A stretch of DNA of 64,000 bases from Malachius bipustulatus (taxonomy: Eukaryota > Arthropoda > Insecta > Coleoptera > Melyridae). The position numbers and the translations under genes were made by a program. The stretch is taken from the NCBI GenBank assembly GCA_910589415.1, contig OU342630.1:41510012-41574011 (forward strand). Reading direction: 5' to 3'. Numbering within the stretch: position 1 is the stretch's first letter; each line of letters begins with the position of its first letter. The notes beneath the pieces were generated by a model. That model was not told the DNA's origin. It ran no database searches and saw nothing but the letters and a program-made list of their open reading frames with translations. Shown piece after piece: positions 33,570 to 46,931 of the stretch.

Positions 33570-34434
33570 CCGGGTGTCCCAGACTTAATTGACCAGGCCA
33601 TATCTCATATACAGGTTGAGATAATCGAGCCGAATAAAAGGCATATTATTATAATTTTTCAAGCTGTATAACATGACAGCATGAAAACAACCCCCACTCC
33701 AACATCCCCTAAGTTGCAGCCCCCACCCTTCAAAAAATGAATAGCACCCTGTATATATTTTTGTATATTCAAAACCAGTATTCGATTCTCTATTCAGATG
33801 ATTTTTCAGATTCAAAATTGGTTTAGAAATAACCAAGAAAAAGCTCATCAAGGTGGTCATGACTTTTTATCTTGACTTTCTCTGGATGACTTTTGCTGTC
33901 AAAATTTATCAATATTTAGTCATAGTTTTTAACAGGCAGGTGATAGTTATTATTATAATTAAAGTCCAAACAATTTATTTGATAATTCTGATTTGTTGGG
34001 AAATTTTAAAAAATAAAACAAGAGATAAAGCACTTTATCATGAACCTTAATAATTACTGTGACCTGCTAATTAAAAACTATGACCAAAATATTGATAAAT
34101 TTTGACAGCTAAAGTCATTCAGATAAAGTTAAGATAAAAAGTCATGACCACCTTGATGAACTTTTTCTTGGTTATTTCTGAACCAATTTTGAATCTGAAA
34201 AATCATCTGAATAGAGAATCGAATACTGGTTTTGAATATACAAAAATATATACAGGGTGCTATTCATTTTTTTAAGAATGGGGGCTGCAACTTAGGGGAT
34301 GTTGGAGTGGGGGTTGTTTTCATGCTGTCATGTTATACAGCTTGAAAAATTATAATAATATGCCTTTTATTCGGCTCGATTATCTCAACCTGTATATGAG
34401 ATATGGCCTGGTCAATTAAGTCTGGGACACCCGG
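33570..34434. mobile_element. 865-bp palindromic element with CCGGGTGTCCC ends
   Basis: The left end CCGGGTGTCCCAGACTTAAT is inverted at the right (ATTAAGTCTGGGACACCCGG), with TA on both sides. The two halves are near-perfect inverted copies almost to the centre, so the strand can fold into a hairpin of about 400 bp. Frames on either strand translate arms only. It begins 8 bp after the mariner-like element. Confidence 0.9.
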
Positions 34435-34436
34435 TA

Positions 34437-35404
34437 TACCTAATTATTAACGAAATTTTTGAGATGTAGTAAAAATGTTAGTAAGTTTTATAAAAGTCAT
34501 AGCTGTTAGCTCGATCCATTAACAAATTATCACCTTTCAAATGCAAAACATGTTACAAAAATTGTTTGATGAATGAAAGTGATGAACTTGGTCTTTGGCT
34601 CGTCGTTAAATTTTCCAAGATAATTCTCAAGAGTCTTGTTAGTAAAGTTATGAAAAAGTTTAAGCTAACCGTATAAGAAATATTCCCAAGAGTTTCCCTG
34701 GATCCTGTTAGTACGATCAGCGTAACTGCTGGCTTGAAATTCAAAGATGTCCCATCCCGAGTAAGCTCAATAAATTTTATAACAACCTTATTGGCAAGGA
34801 TCCGAGTGTTTCTTCAGTAGTGTTCCCTCTATGGAGCGAAGCCCATCGTTTTGTGAAAGCGCCTACGCAGCCGTCTAGATAAATCATAGGAATGGACATA
34901 ACAAAGATATATCAGCAGAGAGCGTGGCCTGATTTACTTCAGTGCTATAGTTCTGGCAAACTTTAAGTTCTAGGATCTATAATAGTGACTACATTTCCTG
35001 CACTTTTACTCGCCACTTTATCCCGGCGAACGCGCTGAAAGACTGCCGAAAAAAGCCAAACAAAAATTCAATTAATATAAGTTACGTGCGACTTATTACA
35101 CACATCAAGGGTATGCTGCAACTGAGTTTTTGCGATTTTTGTCAACTTGTTATAAAAAGTTAGTTAGTGCCTGGGATGCGCTTTCAAAATTTTCTCAGTA
35201 TATGATAAGGATCGTCCAATTTTCTAAATTGTAGAGGAAACAATTAGCACAACTTAAATAAACTCTCGCTTATTCGGTTTTGCTTTTCCGGTTGCATGCA
35301 AATATCTCAAAGCTACCGAAATGCTTAAGATAAGACAACTAACAGAAATATTTCGGTTACATAATATTAGGAATAATGTAGTAATTTCGGAGCCGAATAA
35401 CTAA
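34437..35404. other. Unassigned sequence
   Basis: No gene or known repeat recognised. Confidence 0.4.
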
Positions 35405-35740
35405 TACAGTCTTTTTCTTTTGGTTTTCCTCTTTTGTCAGTTGCTTTTCCTAGTAAGTAAGTCACATGATTTTTTATTTTTCAAGTAACTTGTCATTGAT
35501 TTATCAATCAATCTTCTTTTATGTCAAATTAATTTCACTTTATGTCAATTGCTTTTCTTATTTACGTGCACTGACTGGTATCATAAACATTGGAAAAGCA
35601 TTTGGTATAAAGGAAATCTAATTTGACAAAAGAGGAATTTCAATTTAAAAATCAAACTGACGTTTAATAAATGGGAAAATCATTGAGCAAATTATGAAAA
35701 GCAATTGACAAAAGAGGAGAACCAAGAGAAAAAGACAGTA
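35405..35740. mobile_element. Small inverted-repeat element, CAGTCTTTTTCTTTTGG ends
   Basis: The arms CTTTTTCTTTTGGTTTTCCT and its near complement AGGAGAACCAAGAGAAAAAG enclose about 250 bp without coding potential. TA lies at both edges. It is a MITE of unknown superfamily, possibly Tc1/mariner. Confidence 0.65.
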
Positions 35741-38335
35741 TAATAATAACTACATAGGTATTAAAAAGAACAATAAGAATAATAATAATGATAATAATAG
35801 TTGCTGAATCTGTCTCACCAAAGTGGATTGAAACTCGGAAATCTTTTTATCAGGCCACGTCATCATACTAGCTAGGGGAAATCAAAGAAGAAGCTGTCAA
35901 GTTTGAAAAGATCGAGGAGGCAGCAGAGTTGATGGATTCCTGATCTATAAGATAGGTGTCGACTGTCCCGGAAAGGAGGTGTTTTCGTGGATAGATGAAT
36001 CAGCAACCTTTTAGGCAGAAGTTATAGAGTGGTTTTAGATTTACTAGGAGGAGTTGAAACGTTCTTACTTAGTCGCAATCCTTGCAAACTCATTTTAAAT
36101 TCTTGTTTGACTTCTTTGGAAACTAATACGTTTTTGTTCTTGTATAAGTTTGCAAAAATTATTTGGAGCAAAACCATGCAAGGTACGAAACTTTTAAAGA
36201 ATAAAAAAAGTTTTATACCAAAATAAGAAAGTTCTAGGTTAAAAAGTGATACGTTACACTAAAAACAGGAACACCTGGAACAAAACGTTTGTATAAGACT
36301 ATTATGTGAGTTTATTGGTCCTAACAAAACCTAATAATAGTGGTGGAATTTTAAAGTTTCCTATTTAACTAGTTAATCCGATTTGACTTATTCTGAAAAA
36401 AGGTGTATTTGGTTGACTCCATTTTAAGGGCTGTATCTGGAGAAGGGTACCATTTTAGATATAGGTATAGAAAATTTGTGTTGACTTGGCATATTTTTGA
36501 CTCGGAAATCTATGGGAAAACGTTGGCAGTACTTTTTGGAGAAACCTACTGTATTTAAGGAAACTATAATAAAATAAAGGGATTGTGTATTTTCTCTGCG
36601 CAAATATCTACCTAAAATAAACCAGTCTGTTGTCAACTGATTCAAGGATGCAAAGGCAATCTATGTACTGGAATTCATATAAAATTTTAGTGATCAATAT
36701 TTTTCAATTTCACCAAAAGCTTCTAAAAGCTAAATTACAAGTCCTTGACGAACTTCATTGCCCACATAGCAACCTCAGCAGGTGTAACTGACCGAATGAT
36801 AGGAATCCCGAGCGACACCACTGAACTGATGATGCGACAGAACACGATCTGCAGCTGGTTAGTGGCGTCTCCTGTTCTTTCTTATCCTTTATATCCCGGA
36901 AACCGAACTCTTGCTCTCATGCTCATGAGTCGCCTGACTTCCCCCGATGTTTCAATAAGAAAGCATGGGGTGACTCGGGTTATGAAACGAGAATTTTTTG
37001 AGGCAATGATATGCAATGTTAAAAAACGCATAAAAGGGTTACTCGTATAAAAATCTCGTAATATCATGGTGCTAATATTTAATATTTATTGACTGTTGTA
37101 ATATAACTGGATTTATGAGAAAAGTTGCATAGAAGTTCAAGTTGAACGTTTGCTAATAGTTTTTACTGCTTTTGATGTCTCGCTTATAATACTCGTATTC
37201 GTAACTTCTTGAATTAATGGATTGAATATTTTTTAATGTAGCTTCGGATAATGTAATACCAATTCAAAAAGAATTATGTCATTCAGATACGATCAGATTT
37301 GTGGAAAAACTAGTAACTTTCTATTGTTTTGTCTCTTTATTTTATTTTCTTTTTGAAACCATTGATTGACTAAATAGACTTGATGCAAGGATCACTGACC
37401 AAAATATTAAGATGCTTATCACCATTCTATTTACATGCCGTGTTCGTACTTCGACGCCAAAACCGAGTGCAATTCTAATGTACCAATCATTTCCCTATTG
37501 GCCTGGCTATGAATCTGACTTTCATAGCTTTTATATCCCTCTTAATTTTCCATTTTCGCCAGTTCATATCTCGACGACAACATTACGGGAAATGTGATTA
37601 CCTACACCATTTTATAGAAAGTTTTAATTTTATATGGTAAATTTTCTGAAACATGCGCTAAAAACTTAAAAATGGAAACTTTTATAGGGATCGTACAATA
37701 TAGTTATTAGTCCATAAAGATTATTCAAACTTTTGGAATATATTATTCGATGAAGCGAAAAAATGTTATTTGACTGTGGACGTAAATTAGATGTATACCC
37801 TCAAAAAACAGTAGACGAAAATAAGTGGTTCAGGTCTGAACACAATAATTTCCAGAGTTTATTTAAAAAAACATTTCTCATTAAGTTAGAAGAATAATAA
37901 ATATTCTGGAAGAGACAGGTCCCTCAACCAACATCCGAGAATAGGAAAACCTCTTCTAAGACCTAATAATCTAATGAAAACACCAACCAATTAAATGTGA
38001 GCAGAAAACAAGCCACCCCTAGATTTATTACAGATGTTCATAATATGGATGACTACAAAATTCAAACGAAACAGAAAATCGTACACCATTAAGCAAAAAT
38101 CTGGCTAAAGTCTATATTTTATTGAATACGGACATTACAAACCAATATTTCAGGGACACAGAAATCAGGATGTGAAAATGTGATCATTATTGCTTATATT
38201 AAGCTTCTGTCGATAAGATATTAAAGAGAAGCAATAATGACCTCTAATATTTTCTAAATATGTGTCTTGTTCTTGTAATATCTAGTAATTATTATATTGA
38301 ATTATATTTTAATTTTTATAATATACGGTGCCCGC
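35741..38335. other. Unassigned stretch
   Basis: Several short frames, none recognised. About 36740-37060 has a 101-aa frame and lower AT content, but no motif and no matching exon borders. Confidence 0.35.
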
Positions 38336-38950
38336 CAAAAAGTTAGCACCATATTGGAAAATTTTTTATTGTCCATCCCTTGGAATTTTTTTTTTGTCAT
38401 AAGTTTGCGTTTTTTAAGAGATTAAATTTGAGTACACTAGATCCGTGATTTGAATTTCAGTTCGGGAAAAAATAACGTTTATCTAAACTTCAAAAACTAC
38501 AAAAAATATGTTATATCGAAAACCAAAAGTTTTTTTAAGTACATTTTCAATTCAACAAGAAATTAACATAAATTACCATTTAAATTACATCATGTCGCTA
38601 AAAATGTTCACTTTACTTCATGCCCTGATTGACATCCGAAGAACATACCCATCGCAATTCGATAATAAACATTTTTGTAACTCAAATGAAATTGACGCTT
38701 AATTAATTATTTATGTTCATTTTTTATGAGTTTTGAAATAAAATTGACCTTGCAAGATGCTTGTTTTTTGTTGAATATTGCACCAAAAACATAGAAAATT
38801 GTAATTTATTGTTAATAAAATAAATATTTTTTATTGATATTAGTTTTTTCCAATTATTATAAACAATAATAACTAATGTTGCAGTCAAAATATTTCAAAT
38901 TTAAATTACACTGGCTAAAAAGTCAAAAGTTACCACTTTTTGGCCACCTG
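38336..38950. mobile_element. Inverted-repeat element with GCCAAAAAGT ends
   Basis: CGGTGCCCGCCAAAAAGTTA at the left pairs with CTTTTTGGCCACCTG at the right, with TA flanks. Ends of this kind are usual for Tc1/mariner derivatives. The 64-aa frame inside is not recognised. Confidence 0.6.
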
Positions 38951-39055
38951 TAGAAAAAAATTATTTTCATTCAACTGATATGACATTTGGACATGCGCGA
39001 GCAGATATCGTCAAATTACTCCAGGTTGACCCAAGTGTGTTGCTCTCAGTCGTAA

Positions 39056-39783
39056 AGCCTTGTCCACACCAAAGAAACACAGAGGAACATTTTGTCGCTG
39101 GTTGCCGCAACCTGTTTATGGAAACAGAAACAACAGCAAAAGTTCCGTAAACATTCTGTCCACACCAAGGTAATTCAGTTTTGTGAATGTTTCGTTGTGT
39201 TGCTGCAACAGGAAACGTCGTGTCTACACCAGTGCAGTGTATGTGTTTCTAAACAATGTGGTACGACGAAGAAGATTCACAGGCTACATCTGCAATTGTA
39301 ATTATTTTACATAAACACAAAAAACGAGTCCGTAAATGTTGTACTAAAGCAAGTCTTTTAGACAGAAAGTCACATGGTGTCATATGTCACATTATATTTT
39401 CTGTCGTCCATTTAAACGACATGATTTTCATTATTAATGTTTTTTTATCATTATATACTGAACTAAGTCAAGTTAAAAGCTGATGTTTTCGGTAACTAAG
39501 CGACGACTTCACGACGCAAGTTTCGAGCTTTGGGAATAAGCAACAACGTGTCCACAATAATAAAAATACCGTTGAGAAACAAAAAATGTTTACCAATGTT
39601 TCTATATTTTCTTTGATCTTTGCCGCTAAATATGGAAACAAGCAACTTATAGGAACTTTTTTTGCTGCAACCGTAAACAATGAGGAACTTACATAAACTT
39701 TTGGCAACATTCAGAAACAAGTTCCAGGAACAAGCAACATAAACAGAATGTTTCTATGTGTTGCTTTCGGTGTGGACAAGGCT
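39056..39783. mobile_element. PIF/Harbinger-like element, 728 bp
   Basis: The ends AGCCTTGTCCACACC and GGTGTGGACAAGGCT are perfect inverted copies flanked by TAA on both sides, which fits the 3-bp TWA duplication of PIF/Harbinger. Subterminal blocks containing GTTTCT, GAAACA and GCAACA motifs repeat many times in both orientations and may be transposase binding sites. Confidence 0.75.
39256..39400 (+). pseudogene. Possible Harbinger transposase N-terminal remnant
   Basis: The frame MWYDEEDSQATSAIVIILHK, then HKKRVRKCCTKASLLDRKSHG, has the acidic start and basic, tryptophan-poor stretch seen at the N-terminus of insect Harbinger nucleases. No catalytic DDE residues follow before the element ends. 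The match is weak and rests on family memory and on the TAA-flanked ends. Confidence 0.35.
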
Positions 39784-39786
39784 TAA

Positions 39787-41106
39787 TGTTTTGTTTTGCC
39801 GAGCCCTTTACTCGGGCAAGCGCTAGCATGAATAAATCACGCATATTCACTGATAAACGTGTGCTTTTATGTTCTAATTTTATTAATATTTAAATGTCGG
39901 TATGCTGATCAATGAAATACTTGTGGTGTACCGTGTACTGTGGTGTTTCATCGCATCAACTTCTACAATTAGCCACATCATTATGATACAACAACTTTCT
40001 ATACTCATGTTTGCTTATCACTTATTGAGAAAAAATTAAATATAGTAGCAAGATATCCTAAAGGTGGCAATTTGCACGTGTAAGAGCAAAAGGTCAGAGC
40101 CCAGCTGGCAAGACTCTCATACACCGCGCGAGGTTGAGGTTTTCATCACTTCGCTTACTGTTGACATACATATTTTGTTCACTCACCTTATACGCACCAT
40201 ATATTTCAATGGTCTTTATTTTTTATCGGTAATTAACTCTTCTAAAAAAATGTAGAATTAATTTTCAGCAATATCATGACATCCTTTCAAAACTACAGTT
40301 CTCTTGGAAACTACTAACTTTCTAGGATACTATTCAGTTTCCTAGGAAACTATATCAGCTTTTAAACCATGGATCCTTGTTAACGTTTTCCCTATGTTAC
40401 CTATGCAATACGTAGGGTATATTATTACCACCAAAAAAACTAAAAAGCTGTCTAATATTGCCTTGAAAGTAATAAGAGAATAATAGTGGCTTATAGCTCA
40501 TAATCAGCCATAAAAGAGAGTGAAACGAAATTACTTTCTTGCATTAAATAAATTCGAAATAATCTTGCAATGAATGTTGTAATTTATTTTATATTCTGAC
40601 ATCGCTTATAATATATGGAGTGTATATTACAGCCTCCGCTGTAGAGTAAGAGTATTGCATGGAGGGTAGCATCTGGAATTCGGTATACTCAGATAAAGTC
40701 TTATTATAGAAGGTAAAAAATAAAGGAACGAGAATAAAGCTAAAGTGAAGGAGGGCTGTAACAGAGCTTAAATGAGGCTTGTTAAGCCTATATGGCACGC
40801 ACACTATAGGGAGTGACCAAATCGAATAATTCCTTGGAACTCGTAAAAATGTATTGTAGCTGGAATGGATGCGTAGAACACTAATAATAGATTTTTATTG
40901 TAAATTAATTTTTAAGCACTGAGTAGTATTATTAATCTGTAAACTCCCAGAAGGAATATCTTCTGTATGTTGTTCCTGGTTAGTTTTTCGACTACTGTAC
41001 TCTTATTCTAAAATAATTAAGGAAACAAGAAGCAGCAGAAATGTTCTTTCAAATATTATAGTTCTCTATGTATTGGTTGTTGTCGATTCGGTTTACCCTG
41101 AATATG
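39787..41106. other. Unassigned stretch with one dispersed repeat
   Basis: About 40270-40415 (ATGACATCC, TTCCTAGGAAACTAT, TCAGCTTTTAAAC, GTTTTCCCTATG) is a partial copy of the small element at 63000-63235. No gene was seen. Confidence 0.5.
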
Positions 41107-42100
41107 CAGAGTGTTGCCAGATATCAGGTATATTATACGAAAGGAGATAATTATTCGACTTATTTTATGCCTAAAAGTTCATATAAACATAGGTCCGCAA
41201 CCGCTTCGTTACTGATCTAGCTGTAAAGTGTTGAAATTTGAAAATTTTTTTTTTCATTTAGTTCCTATATAGCCAAACTTTGATCAAAATTTTAGTCACA
41301 CAGGGTCATCCCAGCTTCAATTTTTAACAGGTTATGCCGACTAAACTGTCAAAATGAATAGAAATGAGTTATAAAAAAATGCCAGAACCTGTTCCACTAC
41401 TTATTTGAAAAATTTGAATTTCGTCTAACGAATTAGAGTAAATTGTATGATGATAAATGAAACACTAATGTTTTAAAAAATTCTACTGATGTAAGTATAT
41501 TGATGGATATTAACGTTACTATTTTTTTATTATTGTAAAAAAAATATCATAGCGTTACTACTAACGTTATGGTAACATTAATATCCATCAATATACAGTA
41601 GAATTTTTTTAAACATTAGTGTTTCATTTATCATCAATCAGTATGCAGAGATTCAACAAAGTAGGGGTTGAAAACATAAATTTTAGAGTAAATTGTTTCT
41701 ATTTTTTCTTGATATCGATTGCAGATGCAAAAAAAAAAAAATAAGAGACTAAAAAGTTTCAAAATAAAACACAATTTATTTATATTGTAATTTAGAATCA
41801 GCGGCGCATCGCAAAAAAGTACAAGAAGAGCAATGGGGGCTAAATGGGAAAAATTAAGGGAAAAATCTTTTTGTAGATTCTCACAACCATTTGTTATGCC
41901 GAATAATGTAAGCCCTACAGCCTAACCTATATTCCAAATTTGAACTAAATATGTCAAAAACTATGGGAGCTATAAAAAAAATTACAAACCTAATATAAAA
42001 AACCCTGATCTGCTGACCTATATTTATGTGATCTTTTAGGCATAAAATAATTCAAATAATTGTCTCCTTTCGTATGTGCCTAGTATTTAGAAACAGCCTG
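41107..42100. mobile_element. Fold-back element with a nested inner palindrome
   Basis: The outer arms (CGAAAGGAGATAATTATTCG and its complement near 42060; TTTATGCCTAAAAG near 41167 and CTTTTAGGCATAAA near 42034) enclose a second palindrome at about 41470-41610 (GATGGATATTAACGTTAC and GTAACATTAATATCCATC). Ends CAGAGTGTT and AACAGCCTG are imperfect. No coding content. Confidence 0.7.
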
Positions 42101-42478
42101 TATACTATACATAAGTACCTACATAATCATACAAAAATATACCTAGATCACATAGGAAAGTAGTGATCGGTGTACAGGAACCTTAGTCAGAATTTCTGTG
42201 CAGAAGTTTTTTTTTTAATTTTTTATTGATGAAAACTGCAGCAATAGGTAATATTAGGAAGGGTGTTCGAAAACGACCCCACTTTGGAGTACCTGGGGCC
42301 CTGACACAAAGAGGTTTGTCTTAACTTAATCCATACTTTACAACTGACAGCTCTTGATTTTGTTAGGTTAGGACAGTTTTGCCGAAACGTTCAAGAACGT
42401 TAATAAAAGAAGCACTCACGTTATCGACATTTTTATAAAACACATTAATAAAATCATCAATTATTATTAATTCATTTA

Positions 42479-42697
42479 CGGCCAATATTATAAACGCTGG
42501 TTAAGTTAACTGGCAGATTTCTGTGCCCGATTTTGAAGCTAATATTGACCTCGAATAACTTTTATTAATATTTTTGTAATCCCTTTTATGCCAAGAGTAA
42601 TTAAAATGCAATAATTTCGACCTATAGTCTATATCTTCTCCAGAAACGACCACAGAAATCGGCCAGTTAACTTAACCAGCGTTTATAATATTGGCCG
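42479..42697. mobile_element. 219-bp MITE with TTA duplication
   Basis: CGGCCAATATTATAAACGCT at the left is inverted at the right (AGCGTTTATAATATTGGCCG), followed by the pair GGTTAAGTTAACTGG/CCAGTTAACTTAACC. TTA flanks both ends, suggesting a PIF/Harbinger-type MITE. Confidence 0.8.
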
Positions 42698-42778
42698 TTA
42701 AGGATTCTCCTTGTAGTAGCGTGTGTGAGTCGGAAAAAAACCCGAAAATTGTAAATATTTTGAGCCGGAACAGAATTA

Positions 42779-43322
42779 CTTCCCCCCTCCGTTTTCGAGG
42801 ATGCTGAACACGATGACGTTGTCAGAATTTCTCTTTGGGGTTGCCCAACCCCTCAAAACGTTCAAAAACCACCCCCTAGAGATATAAACCGCGCTTCAAT
42901 CCATTTCCCTGCAAAAAAACCTTCCCCCCGTTTTCGAGGATGCTGAGCACAATGGAGGTGCTGGACATCGCGTGCGGCCCCGACCAACCCCTCCACCGAC
43001 CAATACTCACCCCCGAAATGGGTGATTTTTTTTATGTATATGTAGGGCAAACGATGGACTTTTTCGAAAAACTTTTTGAAAATTCAAATACAGAATCACA
43101 ATGGCCATAATTTAAAATTATTTTGGAGTATAAAGAGTGTCCCATATGACAGTGACATATCAAAGTTATGTTTTTTTAAATGGAATGCTCCTATGTTATT
43201 GCATTTTTAGATTGTCTGAGAAGAGGAAATAAGATTGGCTTTTACAGTTGGTGTTTAAATTCAGAAGTTTTTGAGTTATAAACAAGTGAAAATCGTCATT
43301 TTTCGAGTTCAAGGCCCTAATG
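42779..43322. repeat. Two-copy C-rich motif and a family A arm fragment
   Basis: CCGTTTTCGAGGATGCTGA occurs at about 42790 and 42932. From about 43136 a one-sided family A arm (GTGTCCC, CATATCAAAGTTATG, TCAAGGCCCT) stops abruptly near 43320. Confidence 0.55.
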
Positions 43323-44479
43323 ATGATTTGATTCTAAGAACTGGCAGTAAAATTACAGTTATTTTTAAACTCAAAACGAATAACGGTTACAGTTAGTAAC
43401 CTTGACAGCGGATCACAATCACAGAAAGTCGAATAATAGACTAGTCTACTATTCCATATTAATAGAAAATCAAGTTATGATTGGTCATCTCCATGATCAA
43501 CCCAGGACGTGTTCATTAATGAACACCCGATATTTTCTACGAAATATACCTAAAAAAATTATATTAAAATTATATTGTTAGATACGGAAGAACAAGTAAC
43601 GTTAAAAATAAAATTCTAACGTTAGATAGGTTTCCTAAATATACGAAATTAACTTATCTGCCAATGTTTATAACTGCCACATAATGAAGTTATGAATTTT
43701 CTGGGGAACTTTTACCCCATACTGTGTTACTGGTTACTTACTTTGATTACAGCATGCATAACTAATGCTGATCTCGATAGGATAAGATTTCTTGAAAGTT
43801 TCAGTGTCTGAACCTGTAAGACACGAGGTGCAATTTTGATAAGATTACTTCCCAGTGGAAAACCTGAAATCATCTTATGCGATTAGAGAAGCTTCCAAAC
43901 AGAAACATCATATCCATTTTAAAATAAGCTCAAGGGCGCCATTCGGAATATTACTAAATTCTCTCAAAAAGCTTGAAATAACCTCAGATAAGATAACTTT
44001 TTTAATGTCCTGACATTTGGATTATGCAAGAAATGTTCATAAGATGTTTATCTGAGCAATTCTAAAAGCTCTGCTTAAACGTATATTTCTGTAGTTTTAG
44101 ATCGTAATGAAAATCGCTGGAGCAGCTCTTTCTATCTTACTTATAATAAATATCGATATTATCCCCAATGCAATTAAAATAATTTTTAATTCTTGCACGT
44201 TTAGATAAAAACAGTTTTGTTCGTCAAATAATAAAAAACTGCCTACTTATATTAAAGCTGTTGTTGATTTTTGTCTGCTGGTTTATTGGAGTTTAGGATC
44301 TTGGTAAAATTATTTTTTTTTTCGATTGTTATAATAGTAGAAAAGTTGCGAGGCCGATTGGTCCCTCATTGAAAAAATGAGTGAACCGATTGGTTCACTC
44401 GATCACGATACTCGAATCACGATTGGTATGTAATGTTTCGCAAAACACGGAGGACTAAAACATCCTTACTATAGAAAAT
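43323..44479. other. Unassigned sequence
   Basis: No gene recognised. Short GATTGGT/ACCAATC-like repeats lie near 44350-44430. Confidence 0.35.
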
Positions 44480-45783
44480 ATTATCTAAAACTAGTTAATG
44501 TAACAATGAGATCGGCTTATAATAATTTTATTGCTGGTTCCAAAAATAAACAAAAAACCTGTTGGAAACTTATAAACGGTGAAAGAACATCCAAGAAGCG
44601 CAGTGGTGAAAGGAATGTCACAATTACGGCAAATGATTTCAATTCATTCTTCGTCGGTATAGTCGATGAGATTCTCCAGGACATTCAGGAGGAAGCAGAT
44701 TTGCAGGACGGGGGTGCTAGTCTTCTGGATTTTTCAGATAGAGTCAAAACTCATTGGACTGTTATAATATGAACTCGAAGTTGTTGAGGTGTATATGCGG
44801 ACATGTATCCAAACCACTATCAGATTTGTTAAAAAATGCATTTCGGAGGGCATCTTCCCAGCCGCCCTAAAAATAAGTAGGATTGTCCCTATAAATAAAA
44901 AGGGGAATGCGTCTGAGGTTGGCTCGTATCGCCCTGTGGCTATTACGCCCGTCATTTCGAAACTATTCGAGTCCATTATAAAAAAGAAAATTCAGTCTTT
45001 TTTTTTGCCAAACATAATTTGATGGATTGTAGGCAATTTGGTTTTAGGGATGGGCGTTCGACGATCGATGCCGTCTTGAGGCTTGTGGGTGACGTTGTCA
45101 ACGGTTTTGACATGGGATGTCGGACTGTGGTTACCCTATGCGACCTCACGAAGGCCTTCGATTGTCTCTAAACTGACATCTTGATGCGGAGACTTCATAG
45201 ATATGGAATCAGAGGCTCTTGCCATAGACTTCTGCTCTCATTAAATGACTCACAGACACGCAGTATGTGGAAATAAATGGACAGGCGTCTGATACTATGC
45301 TGCAGAGACATGGAGTGCCGCAAGGATCTGTCCTGGGTCCACTCATGTTTCTGATCTACATAAACGAAACATGCAGCGACATGGTTTCTTGGTAATAGGT
45401 TATCACTAAACGTCTCCAAAACGCGCAACAATTACTTTGACTACGGACAGGAGTGCCCCGGCTCAGGGGTAAATCTAGTGAATTTCAGAGAGCATTCAGG
45501 ATTCAGAAAAAAGGCTATCAGAATCCTTGCAAGGAGAGGAGGACGTGAGCACTGCAGAGAGTGGTTAAGGTCCTTTAGAATACTTACGTTGCCCACATCT
45601 TACATATATGAAACATGCCTGCATATACACAGTTTAGCTCCTTCCTTACGTTCCGGTGCTGACCGGCATGAGTATAGTACGAGAGGGCGTAATATGTTGC
45701 TTGTGCCCTGGTCCAGAACAAATACTTCGGAATTGAACACAGTAAACATTAAACTTTATAATGCACTATCTGATGAGTGTTAA
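44480..45783 (+). pseudogene. Jockey/CR1-like LINE ORF2, broken reverse transcriptase
   Basis: Translated pieces in order: a linker region (AYNNFIAGSKNKQKTCWKL), then ALKISRIVPINKKGNASEV and SYRPVAITPVISKLFE (fingers), FGFRDGRSTIDAV, LCDLTKAFDCL (motif A catalytic Asp), GVPQGSVLGPLMFLIYINE (motif B), then LSLNVSKT (motif D). The YxDD motif C that should lie between is deleted. The C-terminal region reads KKAIRILARRGGREHCREWL and LTLPTSYIYETC, and ends at 45783. The enzyme would copy element RNA at a nicked target. Several stops, frameshifts and the loss of YxDD make it dead. The endonuclease domain is missing (5' truncation). Confidence 0.85.
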
Positions 45784-46088
45784 GTTGCGTACTTGTCGAA
45801 GTTTTCAATCCGCTATAAAGAGGTTTCTGATTTGTAGGGCTTACTACTATTGTGTGAACGATTACTTGAAAGATGTATAAGATTCTGTACTTGAACATTG
45901 TTGTGTCACTTCACAGGTTTGATATGCCTCATGTTGAAGTACTGGGTAAATGTATTTATGTTTGTCGATTTTGATATCCGGCTGAATTTTTATTTACGTT
46001 TTGTACGCGTGTATAATTTTTATTGTTAATGACTGTATGCTATGTGTAATTTGAGTAGTATAAAGGACTGTGATAATGACTCATTATA

Positions 46089-46931
46089 CAGTGTGTGTCA
46101 CAGGCATGGTACACCCCCTTTTTTCCTTTATTTTTGGAGATAATTTTTTGAAATTTGGTACGTCGCATATTCTCGATAGAGCGCAATTTTTGGGAGAAAA
46201 TTAAATTTTTTCCCACATCCGGTTTTTCCGGAAATGTTAGCAACTTTTTATTTTTAAATGGGACACCCTATATATTATTGTATTTTTGGATTCTATACAT
46301 TTGTACAAATCCAACAATGCCACATAAGTACCATTTTAAATGTCAAATTTGTTTTTATTTAATTTTTTATTTCTCAATTATAGTGTGCCATGACTTCAGT
46401 TGTGTTCGTCACAGATGCAAAATGGGTACACCAAAATGTTCCTTATTGGAAGTAGTAGTAGATGGTGCCTCGGTACCAATATGATACCATTTGAAAAAAA
46501 TGAATCCAGCTCAAAAAATCATTCCGGTGCGCATAATTTATGCATAAATCACTTAATTTAGTACTTTGAACAAAAATTCGATTTTTCTAGCATGAGATGA
46601 TCCAATTGGAGTAAAACGAAATAGTCATGGCACACTATAATTGAGAAATAAAAAATTAAATAAAAACAAATTTGACATTTAAAATGGTAGTTATGTGGTA
46701 TTGTTGGATTCGTGCAAATGTACAGAGTCCAAAAATATAATAATATATAGGGTGTCGAATTTAAAAATAAAAAGTTGGTAACATTTCCGGAAAAACCGGA
46801 TGTGGGAAAAAATTCAATTTTCTGCTAAAAAGTGCGCCCTATCGAGAATATGCGACGTACCAAATTTCAAAAAATTATGTCAAAAAATAAAGAACAAAAA
46901 ATGGGGTGTACCATGCCTGTGACACACACTG
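46089..46931. mobile_element. 843-bp palindromic element inserted in the LINE 3' region
   Basis: CAGTGTGTGTCACAGGCATG at the left is inverted at the right (CATGCCTGTGACACACACTG), flanked by TA. The arms match over about 380 bp. The 109-aa and 67-aa frames are readings of the arms. Confidence 0.9.
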
